A stretch of DNA of 64,000 nucleotides, from positions 18,483,501 to 18,547,500 of the forward strand of contig NC_068975.1 in NCBI RefSeq assembly GCF_016808095.1, read 5' to 3'. Below the pieces are notes generated by a model, which saw only the letters and a program-made list of their open reading frames with translations, was not told the DNA's origin and did not search any database. How positions within the stretch are numbered: the first letter of the stretch is position 1; every line of letters begins with the position of its first letter. A program made the translations under genes and the position numbers. Source of the stretch: Vigna angularis. Its lineage: Eukaryota; Streptophyta; Magnoliopsida; Fabales; Fabaceae. This document shows positions 30,407 to 43,744 of the stretch, one piece after another.

Positions 30407-33254
30407 CTATCCCAGATGCATCACATTCTAATTCAAAGGCCTTGGAAAAATCAGGTAAAACGAGAATGGGTGCATGAGTTAACTTATGTTTCAAAGTCTC
30501 AAAAGACAACTCTTGCTTATCACCCCAAAGAAAAGGAACATCTTTCTTGACTAACTCATTTAAAGGAGCAGCTATGGTGGAAAAGTCTTTCACAAATCTC
30601 CTATAAAAACTAGCTAGCCCATGAAAGCTTCTTACTTCTCCTATATTTTTAGGGGTTGGCCATTCTTGTATAGCCTTGATCTTCTTTGGATCAACATGCA
30701 CACCTTCTTTTCTAACTTTGAAACCAAGGAAAATCACACTTTCTTGACAAAAAGTACATTTGTCAAAGTAGGCAAAGAGGTGGTGTTCTCTAAGAAGAAG
30801 CAAGACTTCTTTGATATGTCTGAGATGCTCTTGAAGACTTTGACTATAGATTAAGATGTCATCAAAGTAGACCACTACAAATCTGCCTATGCATTCCCTA
30901 AGCACATGATTCATTAATCTCATGAATGTACTTGGAGCATTGGTCAAGCCAAAGGGCATGACTAACCATTCATACAAACCAAACTTGGTCTTGAAAGCAG
31001 TTTTCCATTCATCTCCTTCATGAATTCTTATTTGATGGTATCCACTTTTAAGATCAATTTTGGTGAAGAGATTTGCTCCATGTAATTCATCCAACATGTC
31101 ATCTAGCCTAGGAATGGGATGCCTATACTTGACAGTTATGTTGTTGATGGCCCTACAATCTGTACACATTCTCCAAGACCCATCCTTTTTAGGGACCAAC
31201 AACACAGGCACAACATAGGGACTTAAACTCTTTTGGATCCACCCTTTGTTCAACAAGTCATTAACTTGTTTCTCTATTTCTTTTGTTTCCATAGGGTTGG
31301 TTCTATAGGCTGGCCTATTGGGTAGGCTTGCCCCAGGCACCAAATCTATTTGATGTTCTATTCCCCTCAAAGGTGGTAATCCACTTGGTACCTCTTTGGG
31401 AAATATATCATCAAATTCTTTTAAAAGTTTTTGCAACCCCTTTGGTAGAGAACCAAGTTCATGAGTGATTGAAACAAATGCCTCTTTGCAATAAAGAAGG
31501 AAATGAGGTTGTCCAAGAAAAAGATTTTTGGAAATATTCAAGGTTTGAGGTTGGACAACTTCATGGGCTGAGGAATGGGTTACCAAATTCTTTCTTTCTT
31601 TCTTATTTTCTTTTTTCTTTTCTCCATCCAACTTCTTCTTAAGAATTATTTGGTCCTCTCTTACTTGTGAAGGTGTAAGAGGACACAAAATAATTTTCTT
31701 TCCCTTGTGTTGAATGGTGATTTTGTTGGTGACTCCATCATGTAAAGCTTGTTTATCATATTGCCAAGGTCTTCCAAGTAATATGTGCCCAGCTTCCATT
31801 GGTACTATATCACAAACAATTTGATCTTCATATTTGCCAATGGAAATAGGTACACTTACTTGTTCTTTAACTACTATTCCCTCATGCTCTTTGATCCATT
31901 GAAGTTTGTAAGGTTTAGGATGAGGAGTAGTTGTTAAGCCAAGCTTCTCTACCATTCTAGAACTACAACAGTTGCAACAAGAGCCACTATCCACTATCAT
32001 TGAACATGTCTTTTCTAAAACTTTGCATCTTGTGTGGAATAGGTTCTCTCTTTGTGACTGTTCTAATTCGACATGTTTACTTTCTAGGAGTCTCCTTACC
32101 ATAAGTAAGTCACCATCACAAGGTAAAGCTTCTTCTTCTTCAGAAGTGGATGTCTCAGACTCACTATATGAAGAACCCTCACTTTCACTCTCATGTTCAA
32201 GAATGTAAGTTGACCTTCTATTTCGACACTCAGATGAATAGTGCCCTCTTTCCCCACATTTAAAGCATTTGGTTTCCTTTCTTTTATTATCTTTTGGAGG
32301 TTCTTTGGCTTTTTCTTTCCCTTTCTCCCTCTCTCTAGATTCTTCATATCTTGGCTTAATTAGACTACCCTCCCTCTTATATTCTTTCTTGTAACTATGA
32401 GGATAATCTTTCTTAGTAGAGCTTTTTCTTTTGAGTTGCTGCTCTACCCTCACACAAAGTTGGACTAACTCATTGAGATCATTGTAGGGTATAAGTTCAA
32501 CCCTATCTCTTATGTCATAGTTGAGTCCACTTTGGAACCTAGCAATTGTAATTCTTGGTTCCTCTCTTATCCTAGCCCTCAACATGAGTAATTCCATTTT
32601 TTGTCTATATTCCTCAACACTCATGTTCCTTTGTTGGAGTTTATGGAGTTTATCCATTATCTCCCTATCATAGTAGGCTGGTACATGCCTCCTCCTCAAG
32701 GCAGCTCTCATTTCATTCCAATACCTAATGGGAGGTAAGTGTCTTAGCCTATGGTCCTTGACTAAGGTTGTCCACCAAATTAAGGCATAACCTTGAAAGC
32801 TTAGAGAAGCCATGGTGACTCTCCTTTCATCATCTATTTGGTGGCACTCAAACAATTGCTCAACTTTCATTTCCCACTCTAGGTATTCTTCTACATCATC
32901 TTTTCCATGGAAGGAAGGAAGATCAATCTTAGGCTCTCTTGGGTAATGCTCTCTAACTCTCTATTGTCTTCTAGGAGGCATTTGGTAGTGGTCATCATTG
33001 TGATGACTACTATTTTGCTCAATTTCACTTGGAGAAGATGATGATTCTTCTCTTCTCCTATGGGAAGACCTCTCTTTCTTTTTATCTTGATTAATCAAAA
33101 GTTGACTAATCATATCTTTGAGCTCACTAATCTCTTTATCCCTTTGTTCAAATCTTTGCTCAAATTCTTCCCTTAAAGACATTTCACTATTGGGTTTCAA
33201 ACTTCCTTGCACACTTGATCGACTCATTCTTGTCAAAGAAACAAAGGTTTTCAC
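30407..33254 (-). pseudogene. gag-pol: Element A Gag, protease and reverse transcriptase (one stop codon)
   Basis: Reading starts at ATG 33254. After 97 codons a TAG at 32958-32960 interrupts Gag, and the same frame then runs open from 32957 to E. Gag core (GKDDVEEYLEWEMKVEQLF, FQGYALIWW) is followed by one zinc knuckle CFKCGERGHYSSEC (about 32265). Protease reads IVDSGSCCNC (about 31995) and RT has LFTKIDLKSGYHQI and YFDDILIYS (about 30850). The frame stops being element A at ECDASGI, where E enters, and continues at 28616. The primary frame is lightly damaged: one stop, one later frameshift, two insertions. Confidence 0.92.
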
Positions 33255-35731
33255 AAAGTTTTCAAAATATTTGACAAGTAATGAGTGAAAAGATTTTCAC
33301 AAGCTTTCTTTGTTTTTGGTGAAAATTTTCTAAAGAGATTCTAGAGGCAAAAGATGTTTCTAAGTAGCTCCCAGAAAGAAGAGGTGAGTCACAAATGGAC
33401 AAGCTTAGAAACCAAGTTCTTCCTTTGCCAGAGTTTCCTTAGAGTTATCCTTTACCTTAGTTTCTAAGTAGAAATTCTTCAAATTCTTTTCAAATGTTAT
33501 GAAATGAACCTAAACCAAAGAAAGGTTGACTAAATGCTATGCAATCCTATATACCACGGAGACTTAAAAACAAACAAAAAGATTAAGCAAGAAATTAAAG
33601 AAAGCAATAAAGATGCAAGAATGTAAATGTTAGACGGCCCTAAGTGAAAGTGCAAGTGACACTTGGAGCCCCTTGACACACTTCCACACTAAGAAAACGA
33701 AAATTGGACTATTACAATGTTCAATTGTGAACTTGGAATTGCTTCAAGAGCATTTTTCCAAGTCACTTGGCTCAAAAACAGCAAAGAAAGAAAAAAATAC
33801 AATTTCAAATAGCTAATTCTGTGATATTTGGTGTAAATAAACTTGAAATGAGGCCTAGAAGTAATGTGAGCTTTGTCTTCTTGCTGCTGCAGAAAGCTAC
33901 TCAAAATGAAGGTGTGAGTTGCTCTTTTTCCAGGTTTGAAATGCTGCTGTAACAGAGTTTTTCAGCTGCTGGACAGTGGTGTTTGGGCTGTTGTTGAGTC
34001 TTCCTCCTTGCTCCACTTTCAATTCTCAAACCACTTCCTAGAAGACTACCAAAGTAGGAGTAGGTCTCTGCTGCTGGATGCCCCAAACAACTTGCACACA
34101 CACTCCAAAACTCATTAGAAATCACACCAAACAGATTAAAAATCTGCACCAAAATTCTGCACACTGCACCAGTATAGGCTGCTGTATTGAACACTTTAGA
34201 TGCCAAAAAATAGACACAAACAATTGGAACAGTATACAAATGAAAGTAGGTACACAAGAGGAACTTATCAAAGGCACTAGAATGGATGAAGAAAGCAAGA
34301 AAAACACAACCACAGTTCAGAAATTATTCCAAATGCAAACTGTTTGATAATTTTCAGAAGTGTTTGATAAAATGCCCCAATGAATTTCAGATTTTGTGTT
34401 TTTGATTTTTCAGGGCCTGTAATCTGGATTGGTTGGTTCTAACATCTATTTAACACTTGATACTTCTTCTTTTGATCATGTATTTTCATTTTTAAACATT
34501 GAACCAGCTTTTTCACAATCCAGCAATGAATTTTACACTAAAATTACCAAAACAGTGGCTGGAAAAAAACAGAAACTGCACCAGAAAAATGAACTAAAAT
34601 GGTGGTTTTGGAACCCAAAATGAGTAGCAGTGTTTCAGCAGCTTGGATGAATGTTCAAACAACTTTTATTCATGATATTAAACATGTTTAAACTCTTAAA
34701 CAGCTAAAATAATGCTTACTACTCAAATTCACTAGTCCACTTCCAATTTTAACTCAAAATTGATGGTTTAAGTGTCCAATCTGCATATAACTTCAATTTT
34801 GACCAAATGAACAGTATTAGCAACTTTTAATCATCCATTTAGACTTGTTCAAACTGTCCAAACACACAGAAATAGCAGGATTCGAAAATCACCCTTGCTA
34901 TGGCCAAATTATGCAGCAAAAACCATCAAGGAACCAACCAAATTTAGCTTTTCATGGAATCAAAAACTGGACAGCAAAGGCAATGACTCTAAGAAGTGTA
35001 TAAACACAGATCTAAGCTAGATTTAATGTGCTTAGCATGACCAAATTCAGATTAGACCAATTCAAATAGATTAGAACGGTGAAGAGCTAGAATTTCAAGC
35101 TGAAATGATGAATGGTTAAGGATTTTGAGCAACCACACTATGCATACTGCATTTTAGTGCTTATTATGGTTTGCTATACCTTAAGACACATTCAACAACA
35201 TTATACAATGTTGTACCAAGCTCCAGAATCAAATAAAAATTGCTGAAACAGTTTTAGACGTGTTGCACCAGATTTAATTTCTGCAACAGAATTCACACCA
35301 AATTCAAATCTGATTTGCACTTTTAATGCTTCAGCTTGTATAACCCAGGCTAGATCAAGTCCTCATTGTCTTATTTGGTATATATACAACTTGTTTAGCA
35401 CTTGAAAATCAATTAACACAAAATACTCCAGCAGAATCAGGAAACTAAACAAAACAGAAAAAAATATACTGCAACAATTGCACAAGACTATAACAACACT
35501 GAATTTTGAATTATAAGGCTGGAATTGACTCAAACAATGAAGTTTCACCGATTAAAATGAAAAGACAACATCAACACCCAAAGGAAACTCAAATTGAACT
35601 ATTGGAAAAGTAATACACAGCAAAACAGAAATGAAAAACAACACCTTTGGAACAAAACAGAACACCCTAATTTGGAAAACTGAAACAGAAAATGGAAGAG
35701 GAACTTAGCTCTGGTTTGCGTGGACAACCAA
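33255..35731 (-). other. Element A untranslated leader (about 2.5 kb), no gene seen
   Basis: This stretch lies between the 5' LTR/primer site and the gag ATG. It is A/C-rich on the plus strand with only short chance ORFs. The interior of element H (53468-56410) has the same texture, consistent with related families. Confidence 0.75.
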
Positions 35732-35745
35732 GGCTCTAGATACCA
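35732..35745 (-). other. Element A primer-binding site
   Basis: On the minus strand TGGTATCTAGAGCC stands two bases after the LTR end, close to the standard initiator-Met complement TGGTATCAGAGC with one insertion-type change. Confidence 0.8.
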
Positions 35746-35747
35746 CT

Positions 35748-36496
35748 TGATGGAAGCTTGCTATGGGTCAGACACATTGAACCAGAAAGCCAAACATCAA
35801 GCGTTCCAGTGAGCAATGAAGGCAGCGGAATTCTAGAATAGATGCAGAGAATGGTATGGGTTCAGTGAAGAATGGAGTGGGTTAGAACCTCTCAGCTCAG
35901 AGGGCCTTCTACTTTGGAAGGAAGCTAGAGGTAAGGAGAAAGAAAGTGAAGAATTGGGTTGACTCAAGAGCAAAGATAAGCTGGAATTTCATTTCTGTAG
36001 CAATTAGACTAAGCTCAAAAGTGTCTACAAAAGGAAGAGGTCTCCTATTTATAGGAAGATAAGAGCCTCAAATCTGAAATGAAATTCAATCCAAAAGCAA
36101 ATGAAAAAGGCGCCAATTTGCTTCAGCTCCAAACATGCCTCATTCCAACTCAGCAACACACGTGAAACAACACCAATTCTGAATTCTTATTCCAACTCAG
36201 CAGCACACGTGAAAGCTGGGCTAGCTAGGTTATGAGCTTTTTGATAGCTTTGGCAGCAAGCTTCTCCCTCCAAGTCTCTCTTTTCATGTGCTCAAATGCT
36301 ATGTTGGCAGCTGCTCCCTCCAATTTTATTAATCCTACAAAGCAAAGAAAAAATGTGCTTTTAATTATGGGAAGAAGGATTAATGTAAATTACCTTCCAT
36401 AGAAGCAAAATGGTAGGTGATCCTTCTTCCTCTTGAATCCTCTTTGCCATGGCTCTAGTAAGAGGTCCAATGTGTGTCTTAGATGGTCTTCCATCA
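35748..36496 (-). repeat. Element A 5' LTR (right copy)
   Basis: It is 749 bp with TGATGGA...TCCATCA ends, and pairs with 5285-6033. It is followed by the ATAGG duplication in atpA. Confidence 0.95.
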
Positions 36497-36795
36497 ATAG
36501 GTATCTGAGCAATTATTCCTGTTGCTTTTACTGAACTTCCCTCTTGTATCAGCAAACCATCACCCATTAATACAACACCAACATTTTTTGATTCCAAATT
36601 CAAAGCAATGCCTATAGTACCTTCTTCAAATTCCACCAATTCACCCGCCATTACTTCACCAAGACCATAAATACGAGCAATACCATCACCTACTTGAAGT
36701 ACGGTACATGTATTTACAATTTTTACTTCTGTATTATATTGCTGAATGCGTTCACGGATAATTTTACTAATTTCATCTGCACGAATGGTTACCAT
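36497..36795 (-). pseudogene. atpA: atpA 5' part, cut by element A
   Basis: From ATG 36795 the frame matches the first 100 or so residues of the plastid CF1 alpha subunit ([52 protein letters not shown]). It is broken by the insertion after IAQIPI. The frame runs on into the LTR for another 40-odd codons, giving a chance fusion with the tail frame of the element A polyprotein. Small changes include G-to-C or I in conserved glycine/arginine positions (NTCTVL, ATGIIA). Confidence 0.94.
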
Positions 36796-36867
36796 GAAAA
36801 TATCTTAAGTTTATTTTTTATAAGAAAAAAATGATGTCTATACTCTATTTTATAATAGAAAGCCTAA

Positions 36868-38133
36868 TCAGTTATCTTTGTATTTCATCATCCCAAACAT
36901 GGCAATATTAGCACTGGCAGTACGTCAATATAACTCGTTGTTCAAGCAACTATTTAAAGTTCCTAGAGCTCCCTGTAAGGCTTGTTGTAAAACCCGCTAT
37001 CAAACTTGATTAATAACTCTTTGTTGTTCAAAATCAATGGCTTCGTTTTTGTAATTTTCTAATTGTTCCAAAGTTGTATAAATTGAATTAATTAAATTCA
37101 ATTTTTCTCGTTTGATCTCAGAATAGCCATTTACCCGAAACAGATCCGCTTCTGTTTCAACTTTCCTTAAGTGAGCCTAGGCTTTTTCGAGCTGTTCAAT
37201 GGCGTTTTCCTGTAATTCTTCTGAGTTTCGAATAGTTTTCCAGATTTTTTGTTTTTGATTATCTAATAAATCACGTAATGAAAGTAGACTCTCTTTCCAT
37301 CCATGTCAAAATGTCTATGATCTCTTCCCGAACCAAACATGAATCTTTCGATTCATTTGGCTCTCACACTCATTTACTTATCGAAAATTTACCAATTTTT
37401 TATGTAATGAGCCTATCCTCTCTTCTCTATTCAAAGAGAAAACAATTACCAATATAAGACCAGAATATTCGGAGGACTCTTTTGACAAAACAAATCTATG
37501 TCAATAAAGTTGTTTTTTTATTCAAATCCAAAGACTTTTTTTGAATTTATACATAGGTCATCCATCGATTACGCATCGTACAAAGGGGAGGTTTAAATTC
37601 ACTCGTTTTTTATTTCTCGTCGTAAATAGGATTCAAGCCTTTTTTTTATCGACATGAGTGTTTTATATTGAAAAAAATATAATAATTGTTTTGAAACCAT
37701 TTCCTTTCTTTATTAACATAGTGGAAGATAGAGTAGTACACTGCTATAGACTTCAAACTATTTTTAACCATGGTAATAGTCCAAAAATTTTGGTTAATAG
37801 AGAATCAAAGTGGATTACCAATAAAACGCGAAATGCTATGGTTCTTTAAGATTTTTCTTAAATTATTCAGAAAAGAAAATGAATTCAGAAGTAATTCGCG
37901 GGATTCTGCACATTTTCTTAATTATAACTAAACTAAAAAATGCAGTTTGGTTAAATCCAATTTATTCTTTGAAATAAACAACTCGCACACACCCCCTTTC
38001 CAAAAAAAACCAGTAGACCTAACACTACACTAAGATTTATTGGATTTGTTGCTAAAATACTGGTATTAAACACGAAACTTCTGGCGGATGGCCAAGAGCC
38101 CAAACAAAGGAAAGAATCGGTTATATTTTTCAT
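36868..38133 (-). pseudogene. atpF: atpF pseudogene (ATP synthase CF0 subunit b), two exons
   Basis: Exon 1 starts at ATG 38133 ([33 protein letters not shown]) and ends at GKG near 37993, followed by a group II intron start GTGCGAG. The intron is about 690 bp. Exon 2 (about 37295-36868) retains the coiled-coil stalk ([42 protein letters not shown]). At least three in-frame stops break exon 2 (after QLEKA, near RVINQV, after LNNELY). The protein would be the membrane stator of plastid ATP synthase; here it is dead. It lies just upstream of atpA, as in the plastid operon. Confidence 0.92.
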
Positions 38134-38548
38134 ATGATATCATCTCCTCTTATGAATTGACTAGTTATCTTTCTAATATTCCTATTAGATAGATAATATA
38201 ATAATCTAATTGGAATATATAATTATAGAATTTGATATAATTTGGATTGGTCAATTAATTGGAAGATTCCCGAAAAGAATGATACTTCTTAGAATTAGAT
38301 ACCAGTTCATTTATGAATTGCAAAATCTATCTAGTTTGAACACTTTCAAAAATTATCTTAAAAGAAATAAAGAAAAGAGGGGTTCATTGGACTAAACAAA
38401 AAGAAGAAAGAGGGTGAATAAGTATGTGAATACCTTTCAATTAGTCCTTCTCCTATGTTCTTATCCGAACGGATAAAGAATTGTAGGAGTGAAATATTAA
38501 TATAATTCAAAAAAGGAAGTCCACATATGTATTTCTATCTTTTTAGGA

Positions 38549-39299
<751 letters not shown>

Positions 39300-39307
<8 letters not shown>

Positions 39308-39367
39308 TCGTCTTCGAATCAATCGACATTTTTCACAAATTTTACGAACCGAGGTGTTGATTTTCAT
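39300..39367 (-). pseudogene. rpl36: rpl36 5' fragment (plastid origin)
   Basis: On the minus strand ATG 39367 opens a frame reading MKINTSVRKICEKCRLIRRR, which matches the start of the 37-residue plastid ribosomal protein L36, including the first zinc-ligand cysteine pair. It diverges right after RRR. In plastids rpl36 sits between rpoA/rps11 and rps8, far from atpH, so this marks a junction in the mosaic insert. Confidence 0.85.
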
Positions 39368-39776
39368 ATTTGACATTCCTTAATTAGTTAATCCCCAATT
39401 GTGGAAGAAAATAAAGGTTCCATACATCTTGAACATCTATTAGTGGGGTTCTCGATAAAATAAAGTTGAGATTCAAAAACATCCTAATTCAATTGAATGA
39501 CTTATCTTTTTTATTTTCATATCGTATGTCCAAAAAAAGTATTGGAAACATATTCTAGAATAGAAATAAAAATACAATTTGCATGAATTGTATATAAACC
39601 TTAAAACCCGATCAAATAATTTCTGGATAAGTTATTCCTTAAGTAATCAAATCTTTGCGAATTCTCCCTTTTTTTTACAATTCTAGTTAAATCCCTTCTT
39701 ACATTCATAAATATATCTATCTATAAAAAATATATATATTCAATTTATGAGGGATAAAGTTCTATTAGAAATGTGC
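39368..39776. other. AT-rich plastid-like or nuclear linker, no gene seen
   Basis: This lies between the rpl36 and rRNA fragments. It may derive from the rpl36-rps8 spacer; I recognise no gene in it. Confidence 0.5.
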
Positions 39777-39872
39777 GATTTGACGGCGAACTTAAAAAGT
39801 CACCTACAGACGCTTTACGCCCAATCATTCCAGATAACGCTTGCATCCTCTATCTTACCGCGGCTGTTGGCA
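39777..39872 (-). pseudogene. rrn16: 16S rRNA fragment (plastid rrn16 origin)
   Basis: On the minus strand this reads gccaacagccgcggtaagat, then gatgcaagcgttat...aatgattgggcgtaaagcg, tctgtaggtgac and gacggcg reversed ends. It is the universally conserved 515-610 region of bacterial-type 16S rRNA (the 530-loop side) with three or four transitions. It is only 96 bp long and joined to a (TA)n run on one side, so it is a fragment at the end of the mosaic insert. Confidence 0.93.
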
Positions 39873-40332
39873 TATATATATATATATTAATAATAATTTT
39901 AATTTTAAAACATAAATGTATTAAGAACTAATAACAATAAATAAGATAAAATTATGTGTTTTAATTTAAGTACGAAAAATAAATATTTATTTTATAGAAT
40001 AAAAAGGATAACTAGGTAACTTTGGTTTATCAAATGTAATTTGATCATTTTCAGAAATTATAACACTTAGATTTGTAAAAAATTAGAATTAATTACATTT
40101 TTTCATATATTTAAAATAAAATAAAAATTAAAAAAAGGGCTCATGGGTTGACTTTAGCCCATAGGTTTTTGTAGATATTTTGGCCCTATAGGCTTTTTCT
40201 ATGAGGGGCTTTTTGGCCCTATGGGCTTTTTTGACCTCAACCCATGTGAGTCAAGACCAAACCATGTTAGATGAGCCAAATTGACGAGTCTAGGCATACC
40301 TAATCTGCTGCTTGAGGTGTAGGAGTGCGATA
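39873..40332. other. Intergenic DNA with GGCCC-rich dispersed repeat, no gene seen
   Basis: After a short (TA)n run the sequence is AT-rich. At 40138-40310, gggctcatgggttgac, ttggccctatgggctttttt and similar phrases in both orientations resemble a common plant hAT/MITE-type repeat. I could not define its ends. Confidence 0.45.
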
Positions 40333-40584
40333 TGTTGGAAAAAACTTAAATTTGGGATTTATTTTATAATTTCGTTTATGTTTTATTTTTCAATTTTTGT
40401 TTACTTTTCCAATTGTCGTGTATGATTTTTATTTAGTTTTTCATTGTAACTAGTTCCTTTTATAGAGTTGAACCAATATTATATCTTATAACCGATCAAT
40501 GTTCGTTCGACTATTTAATGGCTTACGAATATTCAATGAATAAAGTTAAATTCAGATCATATTTGTGTGTCATGTATTTTTACA
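40333..40584 (+). repeat. Candidate Copia-type 5' LTR, degenerate
   Basis: A 252-bp TG...CA unit (TGTTGGAAAA...TTTTTACA) is followed by AATTAGTATAAGAG, two changes from the AATTGGTATCAGAG primer-site pattern. It does not obviously match the sequence at 43333, so it may belong to a different element from the Copia pol remnant downstream. Confidence 0.45.
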
Positions 40585-41121
40585 AATTAGTATAAGAGTT
40601 TTATTTGTTAAGTGTCTGGGTGAAAAAGAGAGAGGGCTTGAATGAAAAAAAAGGAAAAAAACATGTGTTTGAATGGTTGAGAAAGAGAGAGTAAGTGGAA
40701 TGACATGTAAACGGTATCTTCCTGACACAATTAATGAATAAAATCAATAATTATAATTGGAGTCTATAGACGAAGACTCTAATTGGATCCTAAAATATGT
40801 GGGATGTAGTTGAGACTGGGTACCAAAAACTAGCGAAAGATGGAGAGGAGACAGTTGCTTAGATTGTGACGTTGAGAAAAACGTGAGTGAAGGACAAATC
40901 CACTTTATACCTATTGTACAGAGCTGTGAACGAGTATTACTTTGACAAGATAACAAAAGCTACATCTTCAAGAAAAGCGTGACAAATCCTAGAAAAGGCA
41001 TACAAAAGGGATGACCATGTTAAGCAAGTCCAACTTCAAAGTCTCATAGGTGAGTTTGAAAATTTGAAGATTGAAGATAAAGAATGAGTGATCATAGGAT
41101 ATACCAAAGCATGTTATAATT

Positions 41122-43332
41122 GAATATACTTCCAACAATGGAACTGAATATACTTCCAAAAAATTTAACAAGTTTTGTGAAGATACAACTATAGAACACC
41201 AACTTATAGCCCCTTATTCACCTCAACAAAGTGGCACTATAAAAAGGAAAAATTGGACGATTGTGGAGACGGCTAGGTGCTTACTTTATGACAAAGTGTT
41301 GCCTAAAACATTCTGGGTAGAGGCTGTAAATGCAACAGTATTTTTACTCAATAGACTGCCAACAAAAGCTTTACAATAAAGAACATCTTTTGAAGCATGG
41401 TACGATTACAAACCTTAGCTGTTTAATTTAAAGATATTCGGTTGCTTGTGTTTCTCTTATATTTCTCATATTAAGAGAGACAAATTGGACTAGAAAGCAG
41501 AACCTAGAATTTTTGTAGGCTATAGCTTGATTTCAAAGGCCTACAGGATCTATCTCCCACACAACAACAAAGTCATTGTTAGTAGGGATGTGAAATTCTT
41601 GGAGTTTGATTGTTGGAGTTGGAAAGACAACAAATACCTTAAACAATTTGATTGTTTATGCTGAAAAGGCAACAATGAGCTTGGATTTCAAGACGAGAAT
41701 GAAGATGAGGATGACGAACCTGTCAGAGAAACAAGATTGCTTTCTCACATCTATCAAAGGTGTAATGTTGCGGTCATGGAACCTAGTGGATATGAAGAGG
41801 TTGCGACTGAAAAAGAGGTAGACAAATGCTATGGAAGAGGAGCTCAAAATGATTGAAAAAAAATCATACGTGAGAGTTGGGGGATTGACCTGGTCATAAA
41901 AAGGCCATTGGAGGGTTTATAGAATCAAGTTCAATCCTGATGGTTCTTTGAACAAGTACAAGGAAAGACTTGTTGTCAAGGGATATGCTCAAATGTTTGG
42001 GGTAGATTTCTATGAAACATTTTCCCCAGTTGCCAGGCTAGACACAATAAGGTTGCTGCTAGCACTAGCCGCACGAAAAGGATGGACATCAATTGGATGT
42101 AAAATCAGCCTTTTTGAATGAATATTTGAAGGAAGAATTTTTCGTGGAGCAGCCAAAAGATTTTGCTCTTCAAGGACAAGAAGACAAGGTTTATCTACTA
42201 AAAAAGGAATTACATGGTTTAAAACAAGCACCAAGGTCTTGGTATAGTAGAATTGATGCACATTTAATGAGCTTAGGCTTTGTGAAAAGTCTAAGTGAGT
42301 ATACCTTATATATTAAAAAGTGAATGAAGATATACTTATGATATCTGTGTATGTTGATGACTTATTTGTTACAAGAAATTATAAGGAGATGATTGACAAG
42401 TTTAAAGAAGAAATGGAAAATGTCTTTGAAATGACACACCTTGGAAAGATGACATTTTTTCTTTATGCAAGTGCAGCAAAAGAAAAATAAAATATTTGTG
42501 TGCCAAGAAAAGTATGCAAAGGAAGTACTTATGAAGTTCAACATGGAAGAGTGTAAGTTAGCTGCAACTCCAATGAACCAAAAAGAAAAGTTTTGCAGAG
42601 AAGATGGAGCTGAAAAGGTTGATGAAAAGTTGTTTAGATCCTTAATAGGATGCTTAATGTATTTAACCGCCACTCGACCAGATATCATGCATTATTCAGT
42701 GAGTTTGTTATCAAGGTACATGCATTGTGCTAGTGAAATTCATTTTCAAACAACAAAAAGAATTCTTAGATATGTTAAAGGAACAATTGATTATGGTATA
42801 TGGTTCAACAAAGTTGAAAGCTTAAGTTTTCATGGTTATTCAGATAGTGATTGGGTAGTGATTAGGTAGGATGCGTTGATGATATGAGAAGCACTTCTAG
42901 TTATGGTTTCTCTCTTGGTTCCGGAGTTTTTTCATGGTGATCCAAAAAACAAGAAATTATAGCCCAATCAACAGTAGAAGCAGAGTATGTTGCTGCTACT
43001 ATAAATCAAATTGTTTGGATAAGGAAAATCATGACTGATTTGCACATAGAATAAGAAGATAGCACAAAGAATAAGAAGATAGCACAAAGATTTTTGTGGA
43101 TAATGAAGCTGCAATTTCAATTGCCAATAATCTAGTTTTTCATGGCAAAACAAAGCATTTTAAGATAAAACTTTTCTTTTTAAGAGAAATTCAAAGAGAA
43201 GGACAAGTGAAACTAGTTTACTACAAAACAGAAAATCAAGTGACAGATATCCTAACCAAGGCACTTCCAAAATCTAGATTTGAGTTCTTGAGACAAAAGC
43301 TTGGAGTTTGCGGTTCCAAAGTCAAGGAGGAG
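41122..43332 (+). pseudogene. Decayed Ty1/Copia pol (integrase, RT, RNase H)
   Basis: Fragments in shifting frames are in Copia order. Integrase is at 41122-41380 (YTSKKFNKFCE, APYSPQQSG, PKTFWVEAVN). RT is at about 41900-42480 ([42 protein letters not shown]). RNase H is at 42520-43320 (EAEYVAATINQIVWI, TDILTKALPKSRFEFLRQKLG). Many stops and frameshifts are present. Two integrase catalytic residues are substituted: the second acidic site reads TSNNGTEY instead of a D-containing motif, and the Glu position reads IKRKN. It belongs to the Tork/Tnt1-like side by its RNase H ending. It is an old copy compared with element B. Confidence 0.9.
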
Positions 43333-43637
43333 TGTTGATTGATGACTATTGGAAATTAACAAATTAAAATAATATGTTATGCTATTTTTTGGGAAAATAA
43401 AAGTCATGTTGACTGGTAGGATTTATTTGCTATTTTGAAGGCATTAGGAGCACTAGTCTGTCAGTGGTTATAAATGTCAATATTTTCGTTCATTTATAGA
43501 TGTCAATATTTTCATGTATTTACGTTCAGTTATTTGTTTTATAAAAGCGATAGCACTCCTCAACAAAAAATATCTATGAAGTTTTATATTCCTCTATTCC
43601 ACCCTCTCATACTTTTTCAATAAAATAACCTACAACA
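43333..43637 (+). repeat. Candidate 3' LTR of the decayed Copia
   Basis: After the RNase H stop a purine run (caaggagga) leads to TGTTGATTG; a TG...CA unit can be drawn to about 43637 (ctacaaca). A TATA-like tttataaaa is at about 43540. No confirmed partner LTR exists in the window. Confidence 0.5.
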
Positions 43638-43744
43638 TTTCTATTATGAAAAGAACAAGGGATTAGAATATCAATCCACAACAAAATTATTACTAATAAG
43701 AGAGAGTATGCACCCTGCATTTCTAAATCCAGAAGCTCTATAAA

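Larger units (their letters stand above)
5285..36496 (-). mobile_element. Element A: Ty3/gypsy chromovirus-like retrotransposon in atpA, carrying nested insertions
   Basis: Two 749-bp LTRs (5285-6033 and 35748-36496), beginning TGATGGA and ending TCCATCA, bound the element, which is flanked by a perfect ATAGG duplication (5280-5284, 36497-36501). Coding is on the minus strand, so the 5' LTR is the right one. Next to it is a primer-binding-type site (TGGTATCTAGAGCC), then a 2.5-kb leader, gag, protease, RT, RNase H and integrase. A polypurine tract abuts the left LTR. The integrase tail runs to the LTR border and appears to continue into it, a trait known from chromoviruses; CRM-clade membership is possible but unproven. 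Without its two nested insertions the element is about 8.2 kb. Confidence 0.94.
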
